The position numbers and the translations under genes are program-made. From Siphonodentalium dalli (taxonomy: Eukaryota > Mollusca > Scaphopoda > Gadilida > Siphonodentaliidae), in the NCBI GenBank assembly GCA_032622095.1, contig CP136066.1, forward strand, positions 203,196,978 through 203,260,977: a stretch of DNA of 64,000 nt, in the 5' to 3' direction. Numbering within the stretch: the stretch's first letter is position 1; each line of letters begins with the position of its first letter. Below are positions 23,257 through 36,050 of the stretch, one piece after another. Below the pieces are notes generated by a model. That model was not told where the DNA came from. It did not search any database and worked only from the letters and a program-made list of their open reading frames with translations.

Positions 23257-23456
23257 GACTGTTATGCAGCTATCGCGCATCCAGGTATTCGCTTCCTTGA
23301 AAGATATGAAGGAGCAGTCTGTGGTAATACCACAGTCAGTGATGAAATGGAACAACTGTTCTCATCGGATCAAATCAAGTGAGCATTATATAAAGGCTCA
23401 ACCAATCACAATATTTTTGTACTCTTGGCATACTAAAGTCGGGTTGAGACGTTAGC

Positions 23457-23460
<4 letters not shown>

Positions 23461-23522
<62 letters not shown>
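23461..23522. repeat. (GA)n microsatellite, 31 repeats
   Basis: Uninterrupted GA dinucleotides. The homologous place in other array units holds shorter or impure GA tracts (for example 26055-26090, 29527-29542 and 29861-29880). Confidence 0.98.
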
Positions 23523-23529
<7 letters not shown>

Positions 23530-23593
23530 AGCGGGGGTGTTTATTCCTCACATCATTCATGGTTGGTGCTACAGATGTGATACTGCCAAATGT

Positions 23594-23611
23594 GCTGACC
23601 ATCGATGGATG
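23594..23611. repeat. Target-site duplication, 3' side of LINE
   Basis: GCTGACCATCGATGGATG, identical to 25816-25833, lies directly against the LINE's oligo-A tail (T run at 23612-23622 on this strand). Confidence 0.93.
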
Positions 23612-25815
23612 TTTTTTTTTTTAATTCTTTATTGACAATATATACATGAACATATTCATATATTTAAAATACAGCATAATGACAATAACAAAAATAATGT
23701 CCTGGTATTTTCGGGAGGGGGGCTTTCGCTCGCAACTCACACACGCCTTACACACGTTCAAATTCGAAGACACCTCATGCGTGTTTTTGATTACACAGAC
23801 TATGTTTATGACTGGAATGTCATCAGAAATCGTTTTGTATGCTTTTAAATATACATGTAATTTATAGTCTCCGATATGATAAAACAAAAATGCCTCTATC
23901 CGTGCCCGGTATTTTATATAGCGTTAATTCGACCAACCATCAACAAGTGAAAAAACGAACATAATCACAAATAGTTATTTGTCCTCAAAGTACTTGGCAG
24001 GGCAAGGTATATCTCACACCATTCAAATTCGAAGTCGTTAAGGATATCTCTCTTTAGTGCTATATATTTCTCTAACCGGTATCTCTCATCAAGTTCACGT
24101 AGAAATGATTTCAGGGATAAGGTATCGGGGTCAAATTTGGTTTTGTATATGTAATATTTAAGCAATGTCAGAAATAAATTTTTGACACTGAAATTTTGCT
24201 GGCGGGGAGGGCCGAAAATTATATTGCTACGAGTGATAGAGATGTCCAGCTTGTGTTCATCCAGCCATTTTTGTGTGTAATTTATGAATAGTTTTACGGC
24301 GGAGCATTCATAGAATATGTGGGTAATGTTCTCAGGTAAATTACACCGGTTACAGTAATCGTCTACAGATATTTTCATAAGAAATAGCAATCTGTTGGTT
24401 CCCAAAATACGTGTATTTATCCGATATTGAAACCATTGTAATCTAGAATCTCGCAGACAATTGAATGGCGATGATAATATATGAGACCATGAACTTGTGG
24501 TTGTATTAGGTCCCATATCTCTTTTCCATTTTGATACACACAGTGGGAATTGACCATTGTCTGAGATAAGGAGGTTGTAAAATTCCTTACATCCATGTTT
24601 ACTTTTTGTTAGCAGGTGAATATTGTTTGGAATAAAGGGGGTCTCAGTGCTAGTGAGATCTTTTTTCGTCTGTTTTGATCAAATGCGGAGCTGCGTGTTG
24701 ACACTTTGCAATGTCAAGAAAGTGGTGGGTATGTCAAATTTGGCGGTGAAACTTTCGAGTGTGTGCAGTTTATTTCCTGGTGTGATAAGATCGTTTATAA
24801 ATAAGATGCCATTTTCCTTCCACTCGCTACTATTTATTGCGTCTTTATTCATTCGGAGTTCATCGTGGTTCCAAACAGTCTGAGTCGCTAGGGGTGAGTT
24901 ATCGTTTGGCATATTTTTCAAGTAACTCTTCCAAGCCATAAGAACGTCGCGCCAGAAAGGGTTCCCAGTTTTTGATAGAACAGTGTTGATGTATTTTGAG
25001 CCATAAGTCGCTAGTAAGGGATCTGAAATTTCTCGGGGTGTTATGTTCAACCACGGGGTTGACTTCGTGATACATCTGCGCATCCAGGTTATTTTGAGAG
25101 CATCGTTGAAATGTTTTATATTAATCATTTTTAGTCCGTCATATTCATAATCCCTGCAAAGTTGTGTACGACTGACCCTGTCGCGTTTATTGTTCCATAC
25201 AAATTTGAATAGAATTCTATTGATTTCGTCAAGGATATCTTGCTTTGGATTTGGGAGGGATTGGAGAAGGTGTACAATATTTGGAATGAGAATAGACTTG
25301 ATAATTGTTATTCTACCGATGGGTGAGATATGTCTATGTTTCCATTTGTCTATTACTTTTTCATGTTGTCGATCTTGTCTCTGAAATTAATTTCTGGTAT
25401 TTCGGACATATTGGTGCTGTATTTAATTCCGAGGGCTGTGAATGTATTCGAAACTTTAAGTTTGCATTCTGAATGAACTGATGTGTTCATTTTCTGAGAG
25501 CCCAACCAGACTATTTGGCATTTGTCTAGATTAGCCTTCAGCCCGCCCGACATAGTAGCAAATGATTCAAGCACGGATAGAGATTCTCTGAGGCTGGCTT
25601 CGCTCCCATCTAGTACAAGTGTAGTGTCATCTGCATATTGGTTTATTTTGTATTCTGTCTCGTCGAGGGTAACACCTATTATTTTCTTATTTCCTCTTAT
25701 CATTTCAGCGAATATCTCGGCGCATAAGAGAAAAATATACGGTGATAACGGGTCGCCTTGCCTACAGCCTCTGGTTGGCTTGAAAAATGAAGACAAATTG
25801 CCATTAACTAAGACG
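23612..25815 (-). mobile_element. 5'-truncated LINE (non-LTR retrotransposon) insertion
   Basis: On the minus strand the element begins inside the reverse-transcriptase domain at 25815 and ends in an 11-base A run (23622-23612). It is bounded by an 18-bp perfect duplication, and deleting it restores a normal array unit matching the one at 26940-26990. These are the marks of target-primed reverse transcription with 5' truncation. About 340 bp between the last stop (23965) and the tail would be 3' UTR. Length is 2204 bp, against 5-6 kb for complete elements of this kind. Confidence 0.93.
23965..25815 (-). pseudogene. LINE ORF2 remnant: reverse transcriptase and C-terminal region
   Basis: Palm motifs are clear: GCRQGDPLSPYIFLL (about 25775-25730), then the catalytic YADD (about 25640) and a GLKANLDKCQ motif (about 25540). 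After one frame change in an A run near 25355, the frame continues through PIGRITIIKSILIP and FVWNNKRDR, both typical of L1-type thumbs. It is then broken by a TGA at 24679-24681. The last segment has a Cys/His cluster, CNRCNLPENITHIFYEC (about 24350-24300), as in L1-like elements. L1/Tx1-like is my best clade guess. At least one frameshift and one stop make it inactive. Confidence 0.88.
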
Positions 25816-25833
25816 GCTGACCATCGATGGATG
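25816..25833. repeat. Target-site duplication, 5' side of LINE
   Basis: The second copy of the 18-bp duplication. It continues into TTTGTAGCG of the interrupted array unit. The first T bases could belong to either the duplication or the tail. Confidence 0.93.
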
Positions 25834-26053
25834 TTTGTAGCGCCGTCAACGAACAAAACAACCGACCATCCGACCGACCGACTACGTCCCGGATTCCCTA
25901 TGAACGTTGTGCGCTGACAACGCATCCATGTATTCAACCCTTGATGTATATTAAGAAATAACATAGTCAGTGATGAAACGGAACAACTGTTCTAATCGGA
26001 TCAAGTCAAGGGAGAATTGATAAAGGCTCAACCAGCATGCAATCACAATATAT

Positions 26054-26093
<40 letters not shown>

Positions 26094-26315
26094 GGGGAGA
26101 GAAATGAAAGAGATACAGATAGTTTAGTCATCATGTCATGGTTGCGTGATTACTGTCGGGTGCCAAAAGTACTAGTGCCGGCACGATTATTAATTTTGGT
26201 GATTCAGTCTAAATCCCAAACAATCACGATTATTAGACACCTGATGGTAGTGTTTCATCTATCATAGAAATATAGAATTTTAAATCGGAACAGACGAGCG
26301 CCAGTCAAAAAAAAG

Positions 26316-26549
26316 CTGGTCACCGATGGTTTGTTGTGCCCTGGTCACCGATGGTTCGTTGTGCCCTGGTCACCGATGGTTTGTTGTGCCCTGGTCACCG
26401 ATGGTTTGTTGTGCCCTGGTCACCGATGGTTTGTTGTGCCCTGGTCACCGATGGTTTGTTGTGCCCTGGTCACCGATGGTTTGTTGTGCCCTGGTCACCG
26501 ATGGTTTGTTGTGCCCTGGTCAGCCTGGTCACCGATGGTTTGTTGTGCC
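26316..26549. repeat. 25-bp minisatellite, nine copies
   Basis: Unit CTGGTCACCGATGGTTTGTT plus GTGCC. There are nine GGTCACCGATGG motifs, one with TTCG instead of TTTG, and a short extra CTGGTCAGC before the ninth. In other units of the array the phrase appears once (for example GGTCAACGATGG at 22991). All three frames are open, giving overlapping meaningless ORFs. Confidence 0.95.
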
Positions 26550-27444
26550 CTGGTCAGCGAACAAATCAACATCCAGCCAAGCAACCAACTATCCAACCAG
26601 CAGGCTGACTCTGCTCCAAATGACATCTGAATGGTATGCAGCTATATCGCGCATCCAGGTATCCACTCCCTTGATATATATGAAGTAGAAGTCTGCAGAA
26701 ATACCACAGTCAGTGATGAAATGGAACATCTGTTCTAATCGGATCAAGTCAAGTGAGAATTGTAAAAAGGCTCAACCATGCAATCACAATATTTTGAACT
26801 CTTGGCATATTGAAGTCAGAGTGAGAGAGTGAGAGAAAAGAGATGGAGAGAGCGAGAGAGATACTGTTTAGTCCGCACATCATGATTGGTGCTTCTTCTG
26901 TCAGAGAAAATAATTCGAAAATGGAACAGATGTGATACTGCCAAATGTGCTGACCATCGATGGTTGTTTGTAGCGTCGTCAATGAACAAAACAACCGACC
27001 ATCCGACCGACCGACTACGTCCCGGATTCCCTATGAACGTTGTGTGCTGTCAACGCATCCATGTATTCAACCCTTGATGTATATTAAGAAATTCCACAGT
27101 CAGTGATGAAATGGAACAACTGTTCTAATCGGATCAAGTCAAGTGAGAATTGATAAAGGCTCAACCAGCATGCAATCACAATATATCGAGAGAGAGAGAG
27201 GGAGAGAGAAAGAGGGGGAGGGGGAGAAATGAAAGAGATACAGATCGTTTAGTCATCATGTCATACATGGTTGCGTGATTACTATCGGGTGCCAAAAGTA
27301 CTAGTGCCAGCACGATTATTAATTTTGGTGATTCAGCCTAAATCCCAAACAATCACGATTATTAGACCCTTGAGGGCAGTGTTTCATCTATCATAGAAAT
27401 ATAGAATTTTAAATCGGAACAGACGAGCGTCAGCCACAAAAAAG

Positions 27445-27569
27445 CTGGTCACCGATGGTTTGTTGTGCCCTGGTCACCGATGGTTTGTTGTGCCCTGGTC
27501 ACCGATGGTTCGTTGTGCCCTGGTCACCGATGGTTTGTTGTGCCCTGGTCACCGATGGTTTGTTGTGCC
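27445..27569. repeat. 25-bp minisatellite, five copies
   Basis: Same unit and same position in the next dimer as 26316-26549, here exactly 5 x 25 bp, again with one TTCG variant unit. Confidence 0.95.
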
Positions 27570-28443
27570 CTGGTCAGCGAACAAATCAACATCCAGCCAA
27601 GCAACCAACTATCCAACCAGCAGGCTGACTCTGCTCCAAATGACATCTGAATGGTATGCAGCTATATCACGCATCCAGGTATCCACTTCCTTGATAGATA
27701 TGAAGTAGAAGTCTGCAGAAATACCACAGTCAGTGATGAAATGGAACGTCTGTTCTAATCGGATCAAGTCAAGTGAGAATTGTAAAAAGGCTCAACCATG
27801 TAATCACAATATTTTGAACTCATATTGAAATCAGAGTGAGGGAGTGAGAGAGAAGAGATGGAGAGAGTGGGAGAGAGATTGTGTAGTCCGCACATCATGA
27901 TTGGTGCTTCTTCTGTCAGAGAAAATAATTCGAAAATGGAACAGATGTGATACTGCCAAATGTGCTGACCATCGATGGTTGTTTGTAGTGTCGTCAATGA
28001 ACAAAACAACCGACCATCCGACCGACCGACTACGTCCCGGATTCCCTATGAACGTTGTGTGCTGTCAACGCATCCATGTATTCAACCCTTGATGTATATT
28101 AAGAAATTCCACAGTCAGTGATGAAATGGAACAACTGTTCTAATCGGATCAAGTCAAGTGAGAATTGATAAAGGCTCAACCATGAAATTACAATATTTCG
28201 AGAGATAGAGAGAAATGAAAGATATATACAAATCGTTTAGTCATCATGTCATGGTTGCGTGATCACTATCGGGTGTCAAACGTACTAGTGCCAGCACGAT
28301 TATTAATTTTGGTGAATCAGCCTAAAGCCCAACCAATCACTATTATTAGGCAATCACGATTATTAGACCCTGAGGGCAGTGTTTCATTTATCATAGAAAA
28401 ATAGATTTGAAATCGGAACAGACGAGCGTCAGCCACAAAAAAG

Positions 28444-28518
28444 CTGGTCACCGATGGTTTGTTGTGCCCTGGTCACCGATGGTTTGTTGTGCCCTGGTCA
28501 CCGATGGTTTGTTGTGCC
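28444..28518. repeat. 25-bp minisatellite, three copies
   Basis: Same locus in the third dimer, exactly 3 x 25 bp with no variant unit. Confidence 0.95.
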
Positions 28519-31395
28519 CTGGTCAGCAAACAAATCAACATCCAGCCAAGCAACCAACTATCCAACCAGCAGGCTGACTCTGCTCCAAATAACATCTGAA
28601 TGGTATGCAGCTATATCACGCATCCAGGTATCCACTCCCTTGATAGATATGAAGTTGAAGTCTGCAGAAATACCACAGTCAGTGATGAAATGGAACATCT
28701 GTTCTAATCGGATCAAGTCAAGTGAGAATTGTAAAAAGGCTCAACCATGCAATCACAATATTTTGAAATCAGAGTGAGGGAGTGAGAGAGAAGAGACGGA
28801 GAGAGTGGGAGAGAGATTGTTTAGTCCGCACACCATGGTTGGTGTTTCTTCTGTTAAAGAAGAGGATTCGAGAACAGAACAGATGTGCGACTGCCAAATG
28901 TGCGACTGACCATCGATAGTTGTTTGTAGCGTCGTTATACGAACAAAGCAACAACCAACTAGCCAACCAACCGATTGACTATGTCCCGGTGACCTCTGAG
29001 TATTATACAGCTATCGCACATCCAGCTATTTATTGCCTTGATAGATATGAAGGAGAAGATATGAAATGGAACAACTGTTCTAATCGGATCAAGTCAAGTG
29101 AGAATTGGTGAGGCTCAACCATGCAATCACAATATTTCGAGAGAGAGAGGGGAGAGACATGAAAGAGATACAGATTGTTTACTCCTCATATCATGGTTGC
29201 ATGATTAGTGTTTACTCTAACATAAAGTAGAATTAATGGAATTCGAAAACTGAACAGACTTGCGTCAGCCACAAAAACTGGTCAACGATGGTTATTTATC
29301 TGTCGTCAGCGAACAAAGCAACAACCAGCCAATCAACCAACTGACTATGCCACGGGTGACCTCTGAATGTTATGCAGATATCGCGCATCCAGGTATTCGC
29401 TTCCTTGATAGACATGAAGGAGAAGTCTGCACCAATACCACAGTCTGTGATGAAATGGAATAAATGTTCTAATCGGTTCAAGCCAAGTGAGAATTGGTAA
29501 TGATCAACCATGCAATCACAATATTTCGAGAGAGAGAGAGAGAAAAAAAGAGAGGGGGAAAGAGAGACGTGAAGATAGATACAGATTGTTTATTCTTCAT
29601 ATCATGGTTGGGCGAACGAATCAACATCACGCCAAGAAACCAACTAGCCAAGCAACCAACTGACCCAATGTCCCGGATAAACTCTGAATGTTATGCAGCT
29701 ATCACGCATCCAGGTATTCGCTTCCTTGATAGAATGAAGGAGCAGTCTGCAGCAATACCACAGTCAATGATGCAATGGAACAACTGTTCTAATCGGATCA
29801 AGTCAAGTGAGCACTGATAATGCTTAACCATGCAATCACAATATTGAGAGAAAGAAAGAGAGAGAGAGAGAGAGAGAGAGGGGGGGTAGCGAGAAAGGAA
29901 AAATATTTATCGTTTAGTCCTCATGTCATGATTCCGTGATTAGAATAGAAGTATTATAATTCGAAAGCGTCCGCCACAAAAAGTTGGTCAACGATGTTTA
30001 TTTGTGATGTCGTCGGCGAACAAATCAACATCACGCCAAGCAACCAACTGGCAAATCAAGCGACTGACTGTGTCCCGGGTGACCTCTGGATGCTATGCAG
30101 CTATCGGGCATCCAGGTATTCGCTTCCTTGATAGAAATGAAGGAGAAGTCTGTGGTAATACCACAGTCAGTGATGAAATAGAACAACTGTTCTAATCGGA
30201 TCAAGTCAAGTGAGCACTGGTAATGCTTAACCATGCAATCACAATATTGAGAGAAAGAAAGAGAGAGAGAGGGGGGATAGCGAGAAAGGAAAAATAGATA
30301 TCGTTTAGTCCTCATGTCGTGATTCCGTGATTAGAATAGAAGTATTATAATTCGAAAGCCTCCGCCACAAAAAGTTGGTCAACGATGTTTATTTGTGATG
30401 TCGTCGGCGAACAAATCAACATCACGCCAAGCAACCAACTGGCAAATCAACCGAATGACAGTGTCCCGGGTGACCTCTGAATGCTATGCAGCTATCGGGC
30501 ATCCAGGTATTCGCTTCCTTGATAGAAATGAAGGAGAAGTCTGTGGTAATACCACAGTCAGTGATGAAATAGAACAACTGTTCTAATCGGATCAAGTCAA
30601 GTGAGCACTGGTAATGCTTAACCATGCAATCACAATATTGAGAGAAAGAAAGAGAGAGAGAGGGGGGATATCGAGAAAGGAAAAATAGATATCGTTTAGT
30701 CCTCATGTCATGATTCCGTGATTAGAATAGAAGTATTATAATTCGAAAGCGTCCGCCACAAAAAGTTGGTCAACGATGTTTATGTGTGATGTCGTCGGCG
30801 AACAAATCAACATCACGCCAAGCAACCAACTGGCAAATCAACCGAATGACAGTGTCCCGGGTGACCTCTGAATGCTATGCAGCTATCGGGCATCCAGGTA
30901 TTCGCTTCCTTGATAGACATGAAGGAGAAGTCTGCGGTAATACCACAGTCAGTGATGAAATAGAACAACTGTTCTAATCGGATCAAGTCAAGTGAGCACT
31001 GGTAATGCTTAACCATGCAATCACAATATTGAGAGAAAGAAAGAGAGAGAGGGGGGGATAGCGAGAAAGGAAAAATAGATATCGTTTAGTCCTCATGTCA
31101 TGATTCCGTGATTAGAATAGAAGTATTATAATTCGAAAGCGTCCGCCACAAAAAGTTGGTCAACGATGTTTATTTGTGATGTCGTCGGCGAACAAATCAA
31201 CATCACGCCAAGCAACCAACTGGCAAATCAACCGAATGACAGTGTCCCGGGTGACCTCTGAATGCTATGCAGCTATCGGGCATCCAGGTATTCGCTTCCT
31301 TGATAGACATGAAGGAGAAGTCTGCGGTAATACCACAGTCAGTGATGAAATGGAACAACTGTTCTAATCGGATCAAGTCAAGTGAGAATTGATCG

Positions 31396-34267
31396 TTTGA
31401 AGCAAAGCGTGAAATAAAGCGCAGATAGTATTAGTATGAAATATGATGAATGTCGTTGGGGATGTGTTTCGACAAATTGCTTGGTGGTGTCAGACGCTAG
31501 ATTGGCATCAACATAACTCTGCACATTTCTAGGAGATAGTTTCGGCAAAATGACGATCTAAGGAGGCATGTTTACTCAAGAAAGTTAAGCGTGATGGCAA
31601 GCAGTCATACACGATGGAGGTATGTTTCGGTTCGTCAGCCTTAGGGAGATACGTAGCTTGTTGATATTTCTAAAATAGCTTGTCCAATATATTTGATCGA
31701 CAAGAACGAACATGGCGCCAATACGGAAGATGACGAAGTTTTATATATCTTTATTTCCTCCAATTCAGGAGAATATATCTGAACAACAAAACATATACAG
31801 GGAATAAGCAATAAATATTTACAGAATATAATGTAATGAAATGAAAAAAATAGTTTCTATTCACAATTATGTGATTCTATAAACTATGAACTTGGCATGC
31901 AAACCCCCCCCCCCCCCCCCGGAGCCAGCCAAGTGTGGAGCTTTTGTGAAAAAAAATCGAGAACAACAAAGATAGCATGTTAAATTTACTACAAACACGG
32001 TGTCAGGTTGCAATGCAAAAAATATATAGCTGCACTTGCAACAGCACTATCTACTTTCCGTTGTATCTTATATCTTGAGTGGGATAGTCTTTGATGTTGG
32101 AAGAAGTTACAAGGAATTATAGATGTTCTGATATTATTTATTTTTAACACAAATTAATTAATAGAACCCCTCGTCCTGGCTAAATTCACAAATAATATGC
32201 AATGTTGTTTTGTTTTTGCATATATATATATATATATATAGATTCAGCTTGTAGATTAGCTACCAACAACAATAATTATTTGAACTGTTTCGATAACTGA
32301 AGATAATCAAATTGAACCTATGTGGGCCTTTTCACCTGTAACCTATAGGTTTTTTCACGAGAGGGGTCTTATACTCTCATCGACTTTCAAAATATGCTGT
32401 TTGATCAGGTATTGACTTTTTGTCGGGCGCCCCAATTGAGAAATATCATATGTATAAAATAAGTGTCCTGTGCCCAATAGCGGCAATATTAAAGCGCGCT
32501 TTAATCGAATGGTTTTAACTGATTAGCATTGTCTTGATTTGAATTATCTTGTAACTTAATTCCACTTATTATTTTCCAGGGGGAAGGGGGAATTGACTTA
32601 GGAAATTTCCTCTAATTTTGTATCAAATCTGATGGGAATTTTTTTAAGTGGTGATACCCTTGAAATTGGTGCCTCGGTGTGTCATATATGATATCACTAG
32701 ATGTGCGGTCTCAATAACTCTTCATTTCTACCATTATCCACAATCCTCCCGGTTCCTACTTCAGATAGCATTAGGGGGCAATTATTGTCAAGATAACCTT
32801 TTTGGCATGCGCGCGTGTTCATTTAGCTATGGCATCGTGTTTGAAAAAATGCTTCCTGCTTTGAAATCAAAATCTACGACTGACAGCTGTGATTTCCATG
32901 ATTAGTTTAGGACATAAAACGCTGATGGGGTCTGAATTTCCACAAACGTCCATTTATGAAATGCTTATCAAAGGCAAAATCAACGTTTTCGTTGGAGAAA
33001 CCGGCAATGGGAGCTAAAGATGTGTAAACCTGTCTCTGCGATCAGCATCTGTTTTTGTATTGATGCCACGGAACAAAACAACTTCCCATCAATCACGCTA
33101 GAAACTGAAAACATATGTACGCGACGTGTGATGTCGACTATAGAGTTATCGTTCTTTTCCGCTAGTGGGAGAGGTTCCATATCGTTGGGTTTGTGGGATG
33201 TTGTCTCATAAAGTTTGCTGCTACATTGGCACCAAATCAACTCTGCATTCTATTGTTAACTATCTCTCAATGGCGTTGCCAACTCTTACACGAATTATGC
33301 CTCGTGTATTGGAAAAGACACGTGATTTCGCCCGCCCTGAAGTTATCTCATTTTATCACCCGGGATCATGGGTAATATAATATAAGCACCGAAAGAAAAA
33401 TCTATTTTCAACGTCTATTTTCGATTTAGTTTAGTCATAATAGTTATATGACAAGATTAATAAACTCTACGGAATCGCTGTCGTAAAATGATATCATGTA
33501 TACCTAAAGCACCAAACAACAAGATGTTAGGTCAGAACACAAACTTATTGTATAATTAAAAGCAATAGCTTATCATTTACACTCCACATCTCCTATCCTA
33601 GCTATATTGCATATCAGACTCACCCAACCGTTTGATATGTCACCTCACACTCTTGTCTATACCGATCTATACTTCGTTCCGCTATACTAAATCTATTTTC
33701 AATTAATTTCTTTCTATTACTCCATATGAAGAAAAAAATAATCTAATTTTGATATATCTATCGACCCAGCCCGCAATGTGAGTGGCTGAGTAACATATAT
33801 ACCAATAACGACCTTCTAAAAATGATTATGAACACCATTACCTAGCTAATAGTATGTCATCATTCTCACACTGTGGGCTTATTCACACGTAATCGGAACG
33901 ACCCTCAAGCTTGATGTCGGATCCCCTCCATACAACCAATATTCATGCTTCATATTTTGTATCATGCATTGTTTTTGATTTCTATGGAATAAATACTGTT
34001 GACATCAACAATATGTTCTTCCATGAAAAAACTTCTCAAACTTGATGACATTGGCAACATTCAGATGGTTAGAATACTCATATAGATTATCATGCTATAG
34101 TTTGTTGTCCGACTCATTTAAACTAAAGTAATGCTCACTAATATAATAGAACAAAGGGAGCACAGAATTATATTTCAAACTGAGGTACACAATTATGGAA
34201 TAACTTCCCTGAAGGTCAGAAATTATAATTATGCAACACGACAATTACTTTAAAATTGTTTCAGGCC
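31396..34267. other. Long interval without recognisable genes
   Basis: AT-rich. It contains an 18-base C tract (about 31903-31920), a (TA)n tract (about 32219-32240) and the palindrome AAAGCGCGCTTT (about 32491). Frames of 60-86 codons on both strands overlap one another and show no domain. The segment at 34040-34110 (CTTGATGACATTGGCAACAT) loosely resembles 5693-5760. Confidence 0.45.
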
Positions 34268-34683
34268 TTAACCCTTTACCCAACAAAACGGCCAAAAACG
34301 CCCAATTAAACCTTCAACAGCCTAAAATATCTTCGGTCTGTCTCAATATAACACCATACAAATATGGATATCATTGGAACCGGTTCATTGACCACATTGT
34401 ATATGGTTACAGTTATGCCCTGTGCCAATGCATTCTCTTATATATGCGAGTCGACCATAGGTCGCCTCGCATATATAAGAGAATGCATTGGCCTAAAAAA
34501 AAATTACTTACATTTTTTAACAATTTTTATAATGTTTTTCTACATTCTTTGACAATTTTATCATTTTAATATGTGTTAAGCCAATGCATTCTCTTATATA
34601 TGCGAGGCGACCTATGGTCGACTCGCATATATAAGGGAATGCATTGTATTGGCACAGGGCCGTTCTATTGGGTAAAGGGTTAA
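34268..34683 (+). mobile_element. Twin-hairpin piggyBac-type MITE, copy 1
   Basis: TTAA flanks both ends; termini CCCTTTACCCAACA and its complement. The long side (ACGGCC..., CCTTCAACAGCCTAAAATAT) is at left. Hairpin 1 spans 34424-34492 and hairpin 2 spans 34580-34653, reverse complements of each other. Hairpin 2 has a 5-base insertion (GCATTGTATTGG). No transposase. Confidence 0.92.
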
Positions 34684-35186
34684 CAAAGCAATTGTGAATG
34701 GACAGATGGATATGGAAATTACTTCCATTTTCAATTTCTAATCTATTCCTAAAACCATTATATTTATCATTGAAGTCAACTCATTTAGATGTACATATAT
34801 ACATAAGTATGGAACATTCTCCATTTTTTTCAATAGAAGGCTTCATACTTCTTACAGCAATTAGTGTAAACAATATTTTATTTCTCAAAAAGGCACATAA
34901 ATACATATATAACATACACAAACATACATATGAGATAAAGGGATCTGGCAGTAAGCCTATGCTTATTCGTGGCCATTTCCGCGATATAAAATTGCTTCAT
35001 GATATATTTTGGTCTCGAGTGATGAATTGTCAGTTCCACAGACACCCGCGAGCATATCCGCGGCTGATCGCCGCGGGTCCGACCCCCCCCCCCCCCCCCC
35101 CGGATTACATAATTTAACTGTGAGAGCGCTCTTATTTATTTTCACTACTCTTTGGATGCGATATGTATATCTGTTAGTGATGGAAC
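34684..35186. other. Non-coding interval, possibly LINE 3' tail
   Basis: AT-rich. It holds an 18-base C tract (about 35083-35101) next to the GC-rich palindrome CCGCGGCTGATCGCCGCGG (about 35060). It lies just 3' of the minus-strand LINE frame, so part may be its 3' UTR. Confidence 0.35.
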
Positions 35187-35700
35187 TCAGTTAAATCGTT
35201 TGGTTCTATCTATGAATTTTTGGAGTGACATGAAAATGACTGTATTTTCACTGTACGTTGAATTAACCGACCCATTAAGTAAAGTGTTCACATTTAATGT
35301 CATAATAGGACCCACAAAACAGTTATCTCTCTCTTTTTTGTAAATTGGACAGTGAAGTAAAAAATGTTCGGCTGTCTCCAGTTCCCCACAATCCAGAATG
35401 GATTATTATTTAGGTGGTTACAAAACAGATCATATTTCAAGTTACTGCAGTAGGTTCTCAGACGACAGTGGTAGATTTGACTTGGTCTTGTAAACGTTGT
35501 ATAACAATATGATGGTATGCTATTGTGATTTTTGGAGATATATCTCTTGAATTCTGATACTGTGTCACAACTTTTCGCTTCTTTACAGCAATTGACAACA
35601 CTGGTTTACACTGTAATAATTTCTTGTCAGTGTGTTCTTCTTGTTTTCTGTTCAAGGTTCCTGATATTCACAAGCTTTTGCGTTTCGGCAGGCGCCATGT
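35187..35700 (-). pseudogene. LINE ORF2 C-terminal end, second type
   Basis: On the minus strand the frame ending at TGA (35189-35187) contains LETAEHFLLHCPIYKKERD (about 35385-35330), then a stretch ending QKFIDRTKRFN. This closely fits the C-terminus of CR1/L2- or Jockey-type LINEs ('E.AEHFLLhCp.Y...R' followed by an 'I..t.RF' end). Upstream, SNLKYDLF (about 35440) fits the same region but in another frame, and a stop lies at 35458, so it is decayed. The reverse-transcriptase core is missing. It differs from the LINE at 23.6-25.8 kb. Confidence 0.7.
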
Positions 35701-36050
35701 GTGTAATTATGCTGATATATTATCAAATAAAAATATGCACATCGCTTGATTTGACTTCTGTCTAAAATTGCCACCATAATTAATTTATAAGCTTTTCTTG
35801 CAGCAACTGTGACCATATCCCCGTTGTTCACGCCATCCTGACACTTACCCTTCCATTTGTCTTAAAAGAGCGGACACTAACAGTTGTGCAGAAACAGAAA
35901 GAGTCATGTTACTACGTTTAACAAAGACAATGACCGGTCTATCGCGCCAAATTCGACAACAACTGTCTAAATTTCTAGCTCATGGAAGTAAAATTACACT
36001 TTAATGAATGATTTTCGTCTCAAAGTTGAAATAACTGCTTAGTGAATGAC
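35701..36050. other. Interval without recognisable features
   Basis: The first ~100 bp may continue the decayed LINE upstream. Nothing else was recognised. Confidence 0.35.

Larger units (their letters stand above)
22286..31395. repeat. Tandem array of ~390-bp units with dimeric phase
   Basis: The anchor CTAATCGGATCAAGTCAAGT (with variants) occurs about 15 times: near 22812, 23360, 25992, 26733, 27122, 27751, 28139, 28703, 29078, 29468, 29789, 30191, 30581, 30972 and 31362. Simple spacing is 388-402 bp. Between 25.8 and 28.8 kb, longer units (564-741 bp, with a minisatellite) alternate with ~389-bp units, giving a ~1-kb dimer. Units share ATGAAATGGAACAACTGTTC, a GA-rich tract, GAACAAATCAACATC and GCATCCAGGTATTCGCTTCC. 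The last four (30004-31390) are almost identical. Small frames recurring in each unit (63 codons) are not conserved as proteins. Confidence 0.92.

Noticed and set aside
25834-25964. N-terminal extension of the LINE frame beyond 25833
   Set aside because: This part is translation of the flanking array unit read through the target duplication, so it is an accidental chimera.
26326-27708. Three overlapping plus-strand ORFs of WFVVPWSPMV type
   Set aside because: Products of the 25-bp minisatellite read in all three frames.
30004-31367. Four nearly identical 63-codon ORFs about 390 bp apart
   Set aside because: They follow the tandem unit, use poor starts, and in older units the frame is broken; not a conserved small protein.
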